DNA of 12,923 nt from an uncultured Collinsella sp. (GTDB lineage: Bacteria; Actinomycetota; Coriobacteriia; Coriobacteriales; Coriobacteriaceae). Of this stretch, positions 1-6,829 are shown one piece after another. The stretch is taken from the NCBI GenBank assembly GCA_900545995.1, contig URBM01000049.1, positions 1 to 12,923 of the forward strand, in the 5' to 3' direction. A model generated the notes under the pieces. The model was not told the DNA's origin, did no database searches, and was given only the letters and a program-made list of their open reading frames with translations. Position 1 is the first letter of the stretch, and every line of letters starts with the position of its first letter. The position numbers and the translations under genes are program-made.

Positions 1-43
1 TCCTGAGATGTCTCGTGGGCTCGGAGATGTGTATAAGAGACAG
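1..43 (+). other. Nextera i7 adapter and transposon end (synthetic)
   Basis: Bases 10-43 are the Nextera read-2 adapter, ending in the 19-base Tn5 mosaic end AGATGTGTATAAGAGACAG. Bases 2-9 (CCTGAGAT) sit where the i7 index belongs and, from memory, match the reverse complement of index N715. This is library sequence, not genome; genomic sequence starts at about 44. Confidence 0.97.
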
Positions 44-183
44 CCCGTAGGCGCCAAAAAGCTCAGCGGTGTGGGGTTGCGCTGGCTCGCGGCCAGGCCG
101 AGTGCCGCGATAACGCTCGTGCCCAGGTAGACATAACGGTGGTCGGCCTTGATAAAGGAGGCCAGGCGATTGATGGTCTTCAT
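44..183 (-). CDS. N-terminus of an unrecognised gene, cut by the insert end
   Basis: A minus-strand reading frame starts at ATG 183-181 and runs off the genomic insert after 46 complete codons. GGAGG lies a few bases before the ATG, and the start is only nine bases after the stop of the binding-protein gene, so the two are almost certainly cotranscribed. The N-terminus begins MKTINRLASFIKADHR and then has a hydrophobic, alanine-rich stretch (about residues 17-33) that could be a first membrane segment. From its position after a solute-binding protein, the permease of the same ABC transporter is a reasonable guess, but no family motif is present in the visible part. The codons and ribosome site support a real gene; the function is open. 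Confidence 0.6.
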
Positions 184-192
184 GCTGCCTCC

Positions 193-1119
193 CTATGCCG
201 GCTGACGGTCGAGGCACGCGTCCCACATCTGGTCGCGTTCCTCCTGGCTGATGCCCTTGAGGGCCTTGTCGATAAGCTTGAGGAGCTTCTTTGAGCCCTT
301 GCGGCAGCCGACGTTTGCCGTGACCTCCTGCTTAAAGCCCTCGCCTTCGGCAAATTGAATGGGGACGATACCGGGATTTTGGGCCATATAGCCCTTCTCG
401 TTCTCGGTGTTGTACGTCACGGCGTCGCAGGTGCCCTGCAGCAGGTTCGAGAACACCGTAGGCACCGAATCGACCGGGTTTTTGTGCACGACGCCCGGGA
501 TCTCGTCGATGACGGTATCGAGCATGGTGTCTTTTTGGCCGAGGACCGTGGCGCCGCTAAAATCGCTGAGCTTGGTGGCGTTTTGGTAGGGCGAGCCCTC
601 TTTTACGAACAGGCCAAAGCAGCCGATGAAGTAGGGATCGGAAAAGCCGACCGACTCCTCGCGCTCGGGCGTGGCGCTCATTCCGGCGATGATGAGGTCG
701 ATCTGGCCGTTGTTGAGCGAATCGATAAGACCCGAGAAGCTCTGCTTAACGGCGACGGGCTCGCCGCCGAGGGCCTTGCAGACGATCTTGGCGATCTGCA
801 CGTCGTAGCCGTCGGCATAGGCGCCCTGCACGTTATCGATGGGGATGGTGAACTCGCTGGCCTCGGAAACCTGCCAGTTGTACGGGGCGTAGGCAGCCTC
901 CATGCCAATGCGGATCTTGTCCTTGCCGATCACGGAATCGGACAGATCGTCGCGACCGCCACCCGTCGTAGGCTGAACAACTTCCAGCGTGGACGGACGC
1001 TGGCAGCCGGCAAGCGCGCCGGCGACGACGGTAGCGCTCGCAGCGAGAGCGCTACCCAGAAAGATGCGACGGCTGCACACCGGTTGGCGCTGCGCATCGC
1101 GCTGTTGGGGAGAATGCAT
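193..1119 (-). CDS. Polar amino acid ABC transporter substrate-binding lipoprotein (family 3)
   Basis: Extracytoplasmic receptor that captures an amino acid and delivers it to an ABC importer. The N-terminus carries a twin-arginine-like motif (SRRIFLG, residues 16-22), a hydrophobic stretch and a lipobox LAGC with the lipidated cysteine at residue 39, so it is probably Tat-exported and lipid-anchored. The mature part has family-3 landmarks: IRIGMEAAYAPYNW (69-82), GYDVQIAKIV (104-113), and IDSLNNGQIDLIIAGMSATPER (132-153) with the ligand-contacting arginine of the TPER motif. The length of 308 residues is normal for the family. The start is supported by GGAAGG six bases upstream. The next gene starts nine bases after the stop, suggesting a transporter operon continuing off the window. 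The ligand cannot be read from the sequence. Confidence 0.9.
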   Translation of the reverse strand: MHSPQQRDAQRQPVCSRRIFLGSALAASATVVAGALAGCQRPSTLEVVQPTTGGGRDDLSDSVIGKDKIRIGMEAAYAPYNWQVSEASEFTIPIDNVQGAYADGYDVQIAKIVCKALGGEPVAVKQSFSGLIDSLNNGQIDLIIAGMSATPEREESVGFSDPYFIGCFGLFVKEGSPYQNATKLSDFSGATVLGQKDTMLDTVIDEIPGVVHKNPVDSVPTVFSNLLQGTCDAVTYNTENEKGYMAQNPGIVPIQFAEGEGFKQEVTANVGCRKGSKKLLKLIDKALKGISQEERDQMWDACLDRQPA

Positions 1120-1251
1120 AATCTGCCTTCCCTGTTGAATCGTATGCTAACGACGTAACAGGATATACGCCAGCGACCAGCAGCGCAGCACAAGCTCGAA
1201 AAATTAATAGACACGCGGTAGTCATTGGGAACGTCGATGTTTTGGCAATGC

Positions 1252-1394
1252 CAGCGAGCGCCGCCCAGAGCGAACAAGTTGGCATGAAAAAGGCACGGCA
1301 TAGACCTTCTGGTCATGCCGTGCCTTTTGAATGACAAATTGTCGCTCTGGGTGGCGCGCAGCGTCGACCGGCCCGCCGTTCGTTAGAACGGCGG
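1252..1394 (+). ncRNA. Structured RNA element, copy 1 (two-copy family in this window)
   Basis: An intergenic segment with the same fold as 8305-8449. After CAGCGA (1252-1257), helix 1 pairs 1258-1272 with 1343-1357 (15 pairs, one G.T). A1273 is bulged. Helix 2 is ACAA 1274-1277 with TTGT 1339-1342. Helix 3 is 1280-1285 with 1331-1336 (one G.A mismatch). A tandem G.A step follows (1286-1287 with 1329-1330). Helix 4 pairs 1288-1306 with 1311-1328, with bulged A1302 and loop TTCT. The linker GCAGCGTCGA (1358-1367) is followed by hairpin 1373-1381/1386-1394 with loop GTTA. The plus strand is preferred because the wobble pairs of both copies are G.T on that strand. No convincing promoter was found. 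I do not recognise the family; Rfam Collinsella-1 should be compared. Confidence 0.7.
1287..1328 (-). terminator. Probable terminator of the epimerase gene (stem within the RNA element)
   Basis: Read on the minus strand, a long GC-rich hairpin (GGCACGGCAT arm, AGAA loop) ends in a run of five T and lies about 70 bases after the epimerase stop. It is flanked by A and T runs on both sides, so it could terminate in either direction. It is also helix 4 of the structured element at 1252-1394, so its terminator role and the RNA fold are alternative or shared uses of the same bases. Confidence 0.6.
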
Positions 1395-1399
1395 AACCT

Positions 1400-2293
1400 C
1401 TAGAGCAGCGTAACGCTAAAGCTGCGAACATCCGTCTCGCCGGGGGCCAAGGTGATGGTGTTGACCTTGCGCTCAAAGACGTCGTCCTCGGTGTCCATGG
1501 TGGTATGACCGGTCCAGGGCTCGAGCGCCACAAACGGGGCGTCGTTGGCGGCAGACCACACGCCGATGTACTTAAAGCCCTCAAAGTCTATCTTGACGCC
1601 GTGGCCCGACTTGCGGCCGCGCAGGGTGAGCGTGGAGCCGGGAACGTCGGTGAACATGATGGCGTCGTTGTCGAAGCTACGGTGCGTGATGGGCACAACG
1701 TCCGCGTTTTCGGGAGCCTTGTAGGAGCCCTCGAACGTCATAAGGCCATCGGGCGTAATGATAGGAGCCTCGTTGGTCCACGCCTCGGTGAATGCCAGCT
1801 CGTAATCCTCGAACGCCTCATCCTCGGCACCGGGAGCGGGCACGTTAAATGCGGGGTGGCCACCCACCGAGAACGGCAGGTCCACGTCGCCGGTGTTGGT
1901 GACGGCAAAGGTCTGGGTAAGAGTGGCATCGCCGGTCAGGGCATAGGTCATGTTGAGCTTAAAGTGGAAGGGGAAAGCCTTGAGCGACTCAGGCGTGTCG
2001 GTGATCTCGTAGGTGACGGACGAGCCGTCCTCGGAGACCTCGACCAACTTGTGCTCGACGATGCGCGCAATGCCGTGGCGCGCCATCTCGCAGGTACCGG
2101 CGGCAGACGTCGCCGTGTTGTTGCGCAGTGAGCCCACAATGGGGAACAGGATGGGCGCGTGCTTGCCCCAAAAGGTGGGGTCGCCCTGCCACAGATACTC
2201 GTTGCCGTTGAGGGCAAGGCTCGTGAGCTGGGCGCCCATGGAATCGATGGCTGCGGTAAGGCTGCCGCGCTTGATGGTAGTGACGGTGGACAT
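1400..2293 (-). CDS. Aldose 1-epimerase (galactose mutarotase) family protein, LacX-like
   Basis: Predicted cytosolic beta-sandwich enzyme of the COG2017 mutarotase superfamily, which interconverts the anomers of hexoses or their phosphates. It shows the superfamily marks: RHG with H73, GGHPAFN with the candidate catalytic H146, and LEPWTG near the C-terminus with the candidate catalytic base E258. The WGKHAPILFPIVG segment near the N-terminus is typical of the LacX/YeaD-like branch rather than classical GalM. The start chosen is ATG 2293-2291, because GGAGG lies seven bases upstream; an in-frame ATG eight codons earlier has no such site. This gives 297 residues, usual for the branch. Within five bases of the stop begins the 3' hairpin of the structured element. 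The substrate is not predictable here. Confidence 0.88.
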   Translation of the reverse strand: MSTVTTIKRGSLTAAIDSMGAQLTSLALNGNEYLWQGDPTFWGKHAPILFPIVGSLRNNTATSAAGTCEMARHGIARIVEHKLVEVSEDGSSVTYEITDTPESLKAFPFHFKLNMTYALTGDATLTQTFAVTNTGDVDLPFSVGGHPAFNVPAPGAEDEAFEDYELAFTEAWTNEAPIITPDGLMTFEGSYKAPENADVVPITHRSFDNDAIMFTDVPGSTLTLRGRKSGHGVKIDFEGFKYIGVWSAANDAPFVALEPWTGHTTMDTEDDVFERKVNTITLAPGETDVRSFSVTLL

Positions 2294-2313
2294 GCTACTT
2301 CCTCCAAAAGTAA

Positions 2314-2336
2314 ACAATAGTGTCGAGGGCTATTGT
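2314..2336. promoter_or_regulatory. Palindrome upstream of the epimerase gene
   Basis: ACAATAG (2314-2320) and CTATTGT (2330-2336) form a perfect 7-bp inverted repeat with a nine-base centre, 20 bases before the epimerase start and just outside its ribosome site. It could be an operator or a small leader hairpin. No good promoter hexamer pair could be assigned around it. Confidence 0.3.
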
Positions 2337-2372
2337 CCCACTCTTGGCGGCAAGGCGGGGCGGCAGGCGCAG

Positions 2373-3212
2373 TTATTGAGCGATTGCGTAAAGGTCGAAC
2401 CCGCCCTGCGGCGTGGAGTCGACCGCATCGGGTGCTTGCGAGTTAAAGCTCACGGGAACCATGCGCTTTGAGGCGCGAAAACGCGTGCCGTCGGTAGCGA
2501 CGGGCGCCTCATCGACCGTAAGCTCGTAGTCGCCGGGCTTAAGCTCGATACCGTCACCTGCGGAATTGACGTATTGATACTCGTCAATCGTATGCCCCTT
2601 GAGCGTGCGGCCCACGATATGGACGAGCATCTGGCTGTCGCCGCGCGCGGTGTCCCACGTCGCGCCGTCCTTGACCTCAACCGACACATGCACCGAACGC
2701 GTGCGGCTGAGCGATTGCTCGACGGACATCTCGACCTTGGCGGCGTCTTGGCGTTGCTGCTCAACATGGCTCCAAACGCCGCCAATTGCCGAGCAGGCGA
2801 TGACACCCGCCATGAAGGCGACGAGGATGGGGCCGAGTGGCGAGCGGCGGCCGGCATCTTCCTCGCGAGCCAAATCGGGACGATGCGTGGGCGCGGGCGC
2901 CTGAGCGCCCTGCGCGGGCACGTCGAGTATGCTAAAGGATGCCGTACTGCCGGGATCGATGGTATGGCGCGGCTGCGGGGTCTTGGCCGGCGAGATGGAC
3001 ATGTCCGCCGGCTCACCGAGTGTGGCCGTGGCATCGGCCTTAGCCTCGTCGGCCTCAGCCTGGGCCCAGGCCTGCTCGAAGGTCAGAGGCTCAGCGGCAT
3101 CGTTGCCGGTTTCGGCCTCGTCGCTCGTCACGTCACGCGGCGCGGGCTCGTCCCACTCCTCGTCCGGAGCCTCGCCCTCGCTATACCACCATTCAAAGTT
3201 ATCGATATCCAT
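2373..3212 (-). CDS. Uncharacterised single-pass membrane protein with acidic N-terminal domain
   Basis: I do not recognise a family. The protein has 279 residues. Residues 1-60 are strongly acidic and rich in Asp, Glu and Trp (FEWWYSEGE at 6-14). A Pro/Ala-rich low-complexity linker follows to about 125. One hydrophobic segment at about 126-147 (LGPILVAFMAGVIACSAIGG) is preceded by GRR, which suggests a cytoplasmic N-terminus and an exported C-terminus. Residues 152-279 look beta-rich and include LKPGDYELTVDEAP, a phrase like those in Cna-B/transthyretin-like folds; this resemblance is an inference only. The start at ATG 3212 follows a purine-rich AAGGGG and a GGGGCGCCCC palindrome. The gene is cooriented with the epimerase 79 bases downstream and divergent from the exporter gene on its other side. 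Confidence 0.65.
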   Translation of the reverse strand: MDIDNFEWWYSEGEAPDEEWDEPAPRDVTSDEAETGNDAAEPLTFEQAWAQAEADEAKADATATLGEPADMSISPAKTPQPRHTIDPGSTASFSILDVPAQGAQAPAPTHRPDLAREEDAGRRSPLGPILVAFMAGVIACSAIGGVWSHVEQQRQDAAKVEMSVEQSLSRTRSVHVSVEVKDGATWDTARGDSQMLVHIVGRTLKGHTIDEYQYVNSAGDGIELKPGDYELTVDEAPVATDGTRFRASKRMVPVSFNSQAPDAVDSTPQGGFDLYAIAQ

Positions 3213-3297
3213 ACGGGGCGCCCCTTAGGCCTCGCAAATAAACACTTGCTAGCCTTATACCCCCAGACGGCGCTGGAGCTCGCCGGCACAGACAGGA

Positions 3298-3362
3298 AAA
3301 CCATCACAACATTCGACGCTTTTCCTCGATTTCGAGATTTTCGCCGAATGTTGTGATGGTTT
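3298..3362. repeat. Perfect 18-bp inverted repeat (long hairpin)
   Basis: AAACCATCACAACATTCG (3298-3315) is perfectly complementary to 3345-3362. The 29-base loop contains a second small hairpin, CTCG (3325-3328) with CGAG (3333-3336). It lies between divergent genes, so it is not a simple terminator for either, and it is outside any supported coding region. It resembles an intergenic palindromic (REP- or MITE-like) repeat. Confidence 0.8.
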
Positions 3363-3382
3363 GGGCGACTGGCTGGCAGCGC

Positions 3383-3415
3383 AATGTGACAAAGGGGCTG
3401 TCCCTTTGTCACATT
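3383..3415. repeat. Perfect 14-bp inverted repeat with 5-base loop
   Basis: AATGTGACAAAGGG (3383-3396), loop GCTGT, and the exact complement CCCTTTGTCACATT (3402-3415). It lies 58 bases before the TTG start of the MFS gene and 20 bases after the previous inverted repeat. From memory, hairpins of this GTGACAAAGGG type are frequent between genes in Coriobacteriia; I could not check this. Confidence 0.8.
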
Positions 3416-3472
3416 CTGTTAGAGTTGCAGGGATTGAATCCCGCTTATTCATGCGACATTGGAGTGACAACC

Positions 3473-4723
3473 TTGACCGCCGCAACCACGCCTAAAAGCA
3501 AGTCAACCGCCGCCGCGCTCTCCCCCGCGCGCACCAAGCTCTGCCTGGCGCTGCTCGTACTGTTGGGATTCTCGCTCGGCTGCTCCGAATTCGTGGTCAT
3601 CGGCATCGAAAGCGACTTGGCGACGGAACTCGGCATATCGCTTGCCACTGCGGGCCAACTTATTAGCGTGTTTGCGCTCGTCTACGCCATCGCGACGCCG
3701 GTGCTTGCGCTCAGCACGGGGCGATTCCGCCGCTACCAGCTGCTCGTGTGTTACAGCATCGTCTTTGTGCTCGGCAACCTGGTCATGGCGTTGGCGCCCA
3801 ACTTCCAGGTGCTGTTTATCTCGCGCATTGTCCTGGGCTCCGTCTCGGGCGCACTGCTCGCCGTGGGTGTGACGTACATCCCCGAGCTGCTGTCCCCGCA
3901 GCAAACTTCGCTTGCCATCTCGGTGGTATATGGTGCGTTTTCCGTGGCAATGGTCTTTGTCACTTCAATCGGCAAGTTTGTGGCCGACACGCTCGACTGG
4001 CACGTAGCCATGTACGGCACGCTTACCTTTGCCGTTCTAATCTGCGGAGCGCTCGTGGCGTTTATGCCGCGCGCCGGTCAGACCGATGAGCCCGCCACCT
4101 TCCGCGAGCAGGCGGGGCTTCTGCGCGAGCCGAGCATCATCACCGGCATGCTCATCTTTTTGTTTGGTGTGGGGTCGGTCTATGTGTTCTACGGCTATGT
4201 GACGCCTTATCTAGAGCAGGTGTTGGGCATGGGCACGGTCGAAGCCAGTACCACGCTTATGGCCTACGGCGTATTCTGCCTGATCTCGAACATCCTGGGC
4301 GGATGGATCGATGCGCGCTTTGGCATGAAAGCGCTGCTTGTGACGTTTGTGCTGCAAGCTGCGGCGTTACTCGGGCTGTTTGCTGTGGGCGGCACCATGC
4401 CGCTCGCGCTGGTCTTTGTCTTTAGCTTGGCGCTGCTCATGTACCTGTTCTCGGTGTCGTGCATCACGCACTTTATGGACGTGGCACGCAGCCGCCATCC
4501 CAAGTCGATGGTACTCGCAAGTTCGGTGGAGCCCATGGCGTTTAACGTCGGCATCTCGTTTGGCACCGCAGTGGGCGGCGCCGTGGTAAGCGGGATTGGC
4601 ATTGCCTACGTGGGCGCGGTTGGCGCCGCATTCTCGCTCGTAGCCTGGATACTCACGCTAGTGACGATCAAGCTGGCACGCTGGGAGCGCAAGCGGGCAG
4701 CACAATCTTCGATGCAGGCATAG
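3473..4723 (+). CDS. MFS transporter, DHA1 (AraJ/SotB-like) drug or sugar exporter
   Basis: Twelve-segment inner-membrane antiporter of the major facilitator superfamily; this branch usually exports drugs, sugars or arabinose-like compounds using the proton gradient. It has 416 residues. The N-terminal half has the GCSEFVVIGIESDLATELGIS signature (36-56) typical of AraJ/SotB-like proteins. A degenerate motif A loop (STGRFRRYQLL, 81-91) follows segment 2. A charged central loop (about 199-220) divides the halves, and FGTAVGGAVVSG (363-374) is the Gly-rich segment 11. The start chosen is TTG 3473, with GGAG eight bases upstream. The open frame extends to 3353 but that extension reads through two hairpins and lacks a ribosome site; GTG 3464 has none either. 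The substrate is unknown. Confidence 0.85.
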   Translation: MTAATTPKSKSTAAALSPARTKLCLALLVLLGFSLGCSEFVVIGIESDLATELGISLATAGQLISVFALVYAIATPVLALSTGRFRRYQLLVCYSIVFVLGNLVMALAPNFQVLFISRIVLGSVSGALLAVGVTYIPELLSPQQTSLAISVVYGAFSVAMVFVTSIGKFVADTLDWHVAMYGTLTFAVLICGALVAFMPRAGQTDEPATFREQAGLLREPSIITGMLIFLFGVGSVYVFYGYVTPYLEQVLGMGTVEASTTLMAYGVFCLISNILGGWIDARFGMKALLVTFVLQAAALLGLFAVGGTMPLALVFVFSLALLMYLFSVSCITHFMDVARSRHPKSMVLASSVEPMAFNVGISFGTAVGGAVVSGIGIAYVGAVGAAFSLVAWILTLVTIKLARWERKRAAQSSMQA

Positions 4724-4827
4724 GGGTGGGATCGAGGCAGGCGCAAGTACAGCTCAGCGCGGCGGGCGTCCGATGAAAACCACACCATACGAGCAGTGTT
4801 TATCCGCCCGCAAGCTCCAGCAGTGCA

Positions 4828-4926
4828 ATTTCGTGTACTTCAGATACACGCTTTTCCACAATTTCGTGTATTTCAAGTACACGAAATCGTACTAAACTAT
4901 GTATTTGAAATACACGGAATTGGAAA
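4828..4926. repeat. Three tandem 33-bp units, each with a 19-bp palindrome (probable operator array)
   Basis: The palindrome CGTGTA-N7-TACACG occurs at 4832-4850 and 4865-4883, and as TATGTA-N7-TACACG at 4898-4916, so the starts are exactly 33 bases apart. The middle copy extends to 9-bp arms. A spacing near three helical turns places the sites on one face of the DNA. The third copy overlaps a possible -10 (TAAACT, 4893-4898) and ends 19 bases before the ATPase start. Autoregulation of that gene is inferred from the position. Confidence 0.7.
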
Positions 4927-4935
4927 GGCGGCTCC

Positions 4936-6306
4936 ATGCGTAGATCAATCGAATCCGTCATCGAATCATGGGCGACAGAGGACGCGTCGCGCCCCCTCCT
5001 CATCCGTGGTGCGCGACGCGTGGGCAAAACGTACGCTGCCGAGGAAATCGGCAGACGAATCGCCGGCGATGCATTTGTCAAACTCGACTTTCAGACCGAT
5101 CTTGAGCTGATTGCCCCACTGTTCGACTGCCCCACCGACGACGTAGACACCATCGTGGCACGAATCTCAGACTATAAGCGCACCCCCATTCGCAAGGAAA
5201 CCGCATTCATCCTGTTTGACGAGGTGCAGCTCTGCGAACGCGCGGTCAACTCGCTTCGCTTTTTCTCGGGTTCGGGCTGGCGCATATGCGCGACCGGCAG
5301 TCAGCTCGGCGTCGCCACGCGCAAGCGCAAGCTGCCTTTTCCCAGCGGCGTCCGCCAAGAGACCATGCATCCCATGTCGTTCGAGGAGTTTCTCTGGGCG
5401 CTCGGCGAGGAGCAGATGGCCGATGCCGTTCGTACCCACGCCGACACGCTCGAGACCTACGCCGCACACCAAGCCGCGCTCAACCTGTTTCATCGATACC
5501 AAATCGTGGGCGGCATGCCCGCCGCCGTCAACGCATATCGCAAGACGCTTTCCATCGAAGACGCGCGCGTCGAGCAGCGCGAAATCGACGAGACCTACAC
5601 CGCCGATATGACCGACCCCGAAAACGGGATCAGCGGCGTAGCAGCGCGCAAGGTCTGGCGCTCCATTCCATCCCAGCTGCTACGATCCTCAACCAAGAAA
5701 TTCAAGTACTCCGAGGTCGAACGCGGAGGCCGACGCTCAAAGCTCATCGAGCCACTCGACTGGCTCGAGGGCGCCGGCATCATATCGGTCAACAACCTGA
5801 CCGAAGGCATCGAACCTCCCCTCGTCCCCTTCGACGACGAAGACGGGAGCTTCTTTAAGGTCTATCTTCTCGATACGGGCCTCATGTTCTACAAACTCGG
5901 TATCAACCCGCGACTCTGGCTCGACCTCAAAGAGGATTCCGCCATTGCGCTGTCTTCCGACTTTCGAGGTGCCTTGGCGGAGAACTCGGTCATGCAGGCA
6001 TTTTCGGGCAATGGTTTGCAGACGTATTACTGGATGCCACCGTCGTCTTGGAAGACGAACGGCGAGCTCGATTTTCTACTTCAGACCGACCGTATGGAGA
6101 TCGTTCCCGTCGAGGTAAAATCCGCACGCAACGTGCGCGCGAGAACGCTCGGGTCGTTTATGGAAAAAGCCCGGTCGCCGTATGCCTACATATTGTCCGA
6201 GAACAATTTTGCCCGCAGCGAAACCGATGACGGACGCGAGCTGCGCCATCTCCCCTTGTACGCAGCGGGCTTTATCGGAGCAAACTGCCTCAAGGGCAGT
6301 CTGTAA
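4936..6306 (+). CDS. AAA ATPase with DUF4143 domain (AAA_14 family)
   Basis: P-loop ATPase of a large, poorly understood family common in anaerobes and archaea. Walker A is GARRVGKT (25-32). Walker B is FILFDEV (91-97), with D95 and E96. A sensor-like ATGS follows at 119-122. GGMPAAVNAY (192-201) is the family motif joining the ATPase to the DUF4143 part. The C-terminal region has ALAENSVMQAF (346-356), then GELDFLL (376-382) and VPVEVKSA (390-397). The D379 and E393-x-K395 spacing resembles a PD-(D/E)XK nuclease core, as noted for this family; whether it cuts DNA is not known. The 456 residues are full length. AAAGG before ATG 4936 supports the start. The palindrome array directly upstream suggests specific regulation. 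The phosphatase gene begins 33 bases downstream. Confidence 0.9.
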   Translation: MRRSIESVIESWATEDASRPLLIRGARRVGKTYAAEEIGRRIAGDAFVKLDFQTDLELIAPLFDCPTDDVDTIVARISDYKRTPIRKETAFILFDEVQLCERAVNSLRFFSGSGWRICATGSQLGVATRKRKLPFPSGVRQETMHPMSFEEFLWALGEEQMADAVRTHADTLETYAAHQAALNLFHRYQIVGGMPAAVNAYRKTLSIEDARVEQREIDETYTADMTDPENGISGVAARKVWRSIPSQLLRSSTKKFKYSEVERGGRRSKLIEPLDWLEGAGIISVNNLTEGIEPPLVPFDDEDGSFFKVYLLDTGLMFYKLGINPRLWLDLKEDSAIALSSDFRGALAENSVMQAFSGNGLQTYYWMPPSSWKTNGELDFLLQTDRMEIVPVEVKSARNVRARTLGSFMEKARSPYAYILSENNFARSETDDGRELRHLPLYAAGFIGANCLKGSL

Positions 6307-6339
6307 CCCCCGCGCGACCGCCCAGAAAGGAACCATCAT

Positions 6340-6786
6340 ATGCAGCACGTACTGTTTATTTGCCACGGGAATATCTGTCGCTCGACGATGGCTGAGTCGG
6401 TGTTTGCCGAGCTGGTGCGCCGTGCTGGGCGCGAGGCGGAGTTCATCATTGATTCTGCCGCGACCTCGACCGAGGAGATTGGCAACCCTCCGCATCATGG
6501 CACCGTCGCCAAGCTGCGCGAGGTCGGGATTCCCGTCGTTGCGCACCGCGCGCGCCAGGTTCGTCGCGCGGAGTATGGTGACTGGGACCACATCGTCTAT
6601 ATGGATGCCGAGAACGCGCGCGGCCTGCGTCGCATCTTCGGCGACGATGCCGACGGCAAGATTTCGCGGCTGCTGGATTGGACCGATAGCCCCGGCGACG
6701 TCGCCGATCCCTGGTACACCGGCAACTTCGATGCCACCTACCGCGATGTGCTCGCCGGCTGCACGGCCATGCTCGAGCAACTGTAG
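6340..6786 (+). CDS. Low-molecular-weight protein-tyrosine-phosphatase family protein
   Basis: Small cytosolic phosphatase that removes phosphate from tyrosine (or arginine) residues through a cysteinyl-phosphate intermediate. The P-loop C-x5-R-S is CHGNICRS: nucleophile C8, R14 and S15, right at the N-terminus as usual. The general-acid loop is DPWYTGNF (123-130), so D123 is the likely proton donor, with W in place of the first Y of the common DPY motif. At 148 residues it has the normal length. AAAGGA about ten bases before the ATG supports the start. It follows the DUF4143 ATPase by 33 bases with its own ribosome site and may share its transcript; a functional link is not evident. Arsenate reductases have a related fold, but the sequence fits phosphatases better. 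Confidence 0.9.
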   Translation: MQHVLFICHGNICRSTMAESVFAELVRRAGREAEFIIDSAATSTEEIGNPPHHGTVAKLREVGIPVVAHRARQVRRAEYGDWDHIVYMDAENARGLRRIFGDDADGKISRLLDWTDSPGDVADPWYTGNFDATYRDVLAGCTAMLEQL

Positions 6787-6829
6787 GCGCCCGGGCGGCG
6801 CGGATGCGTGAGCCACGCCATCGGCATAA

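Noticed and set aside
355..1158. Long plus-strand open frame
   Set aside because: It is antisense to the substrate-binding protein, whose signal peptide, lipobox and family motifs are clear.
3430..3442. T-arm-like GGGATTGAATCCC, possible tRNA end
   Set aside because: No acceptor, D or anticodon arms could be found around it; it is only a short palindrome.
3353..3472. N-terminal extension of the MFS protein
   Set aside because: It would translate through two perfect hairpins, adds a segment unlike MFS N-termini, and lacks a ribosome site; TTG 3473 has one.
4762..4811. 7-bp inverted repeat GCGGGCG/CGCCCGC after the MFS gene
   Set aside because: Short arms with a 36-base loop in GC-rich DNA are likely by chance; no T-run follows.
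4828..4926. CRISPR-like array
   Set aside because: Only three units, the spacers are 14 bases, the repeat is a palindrome and no cas genes are present.
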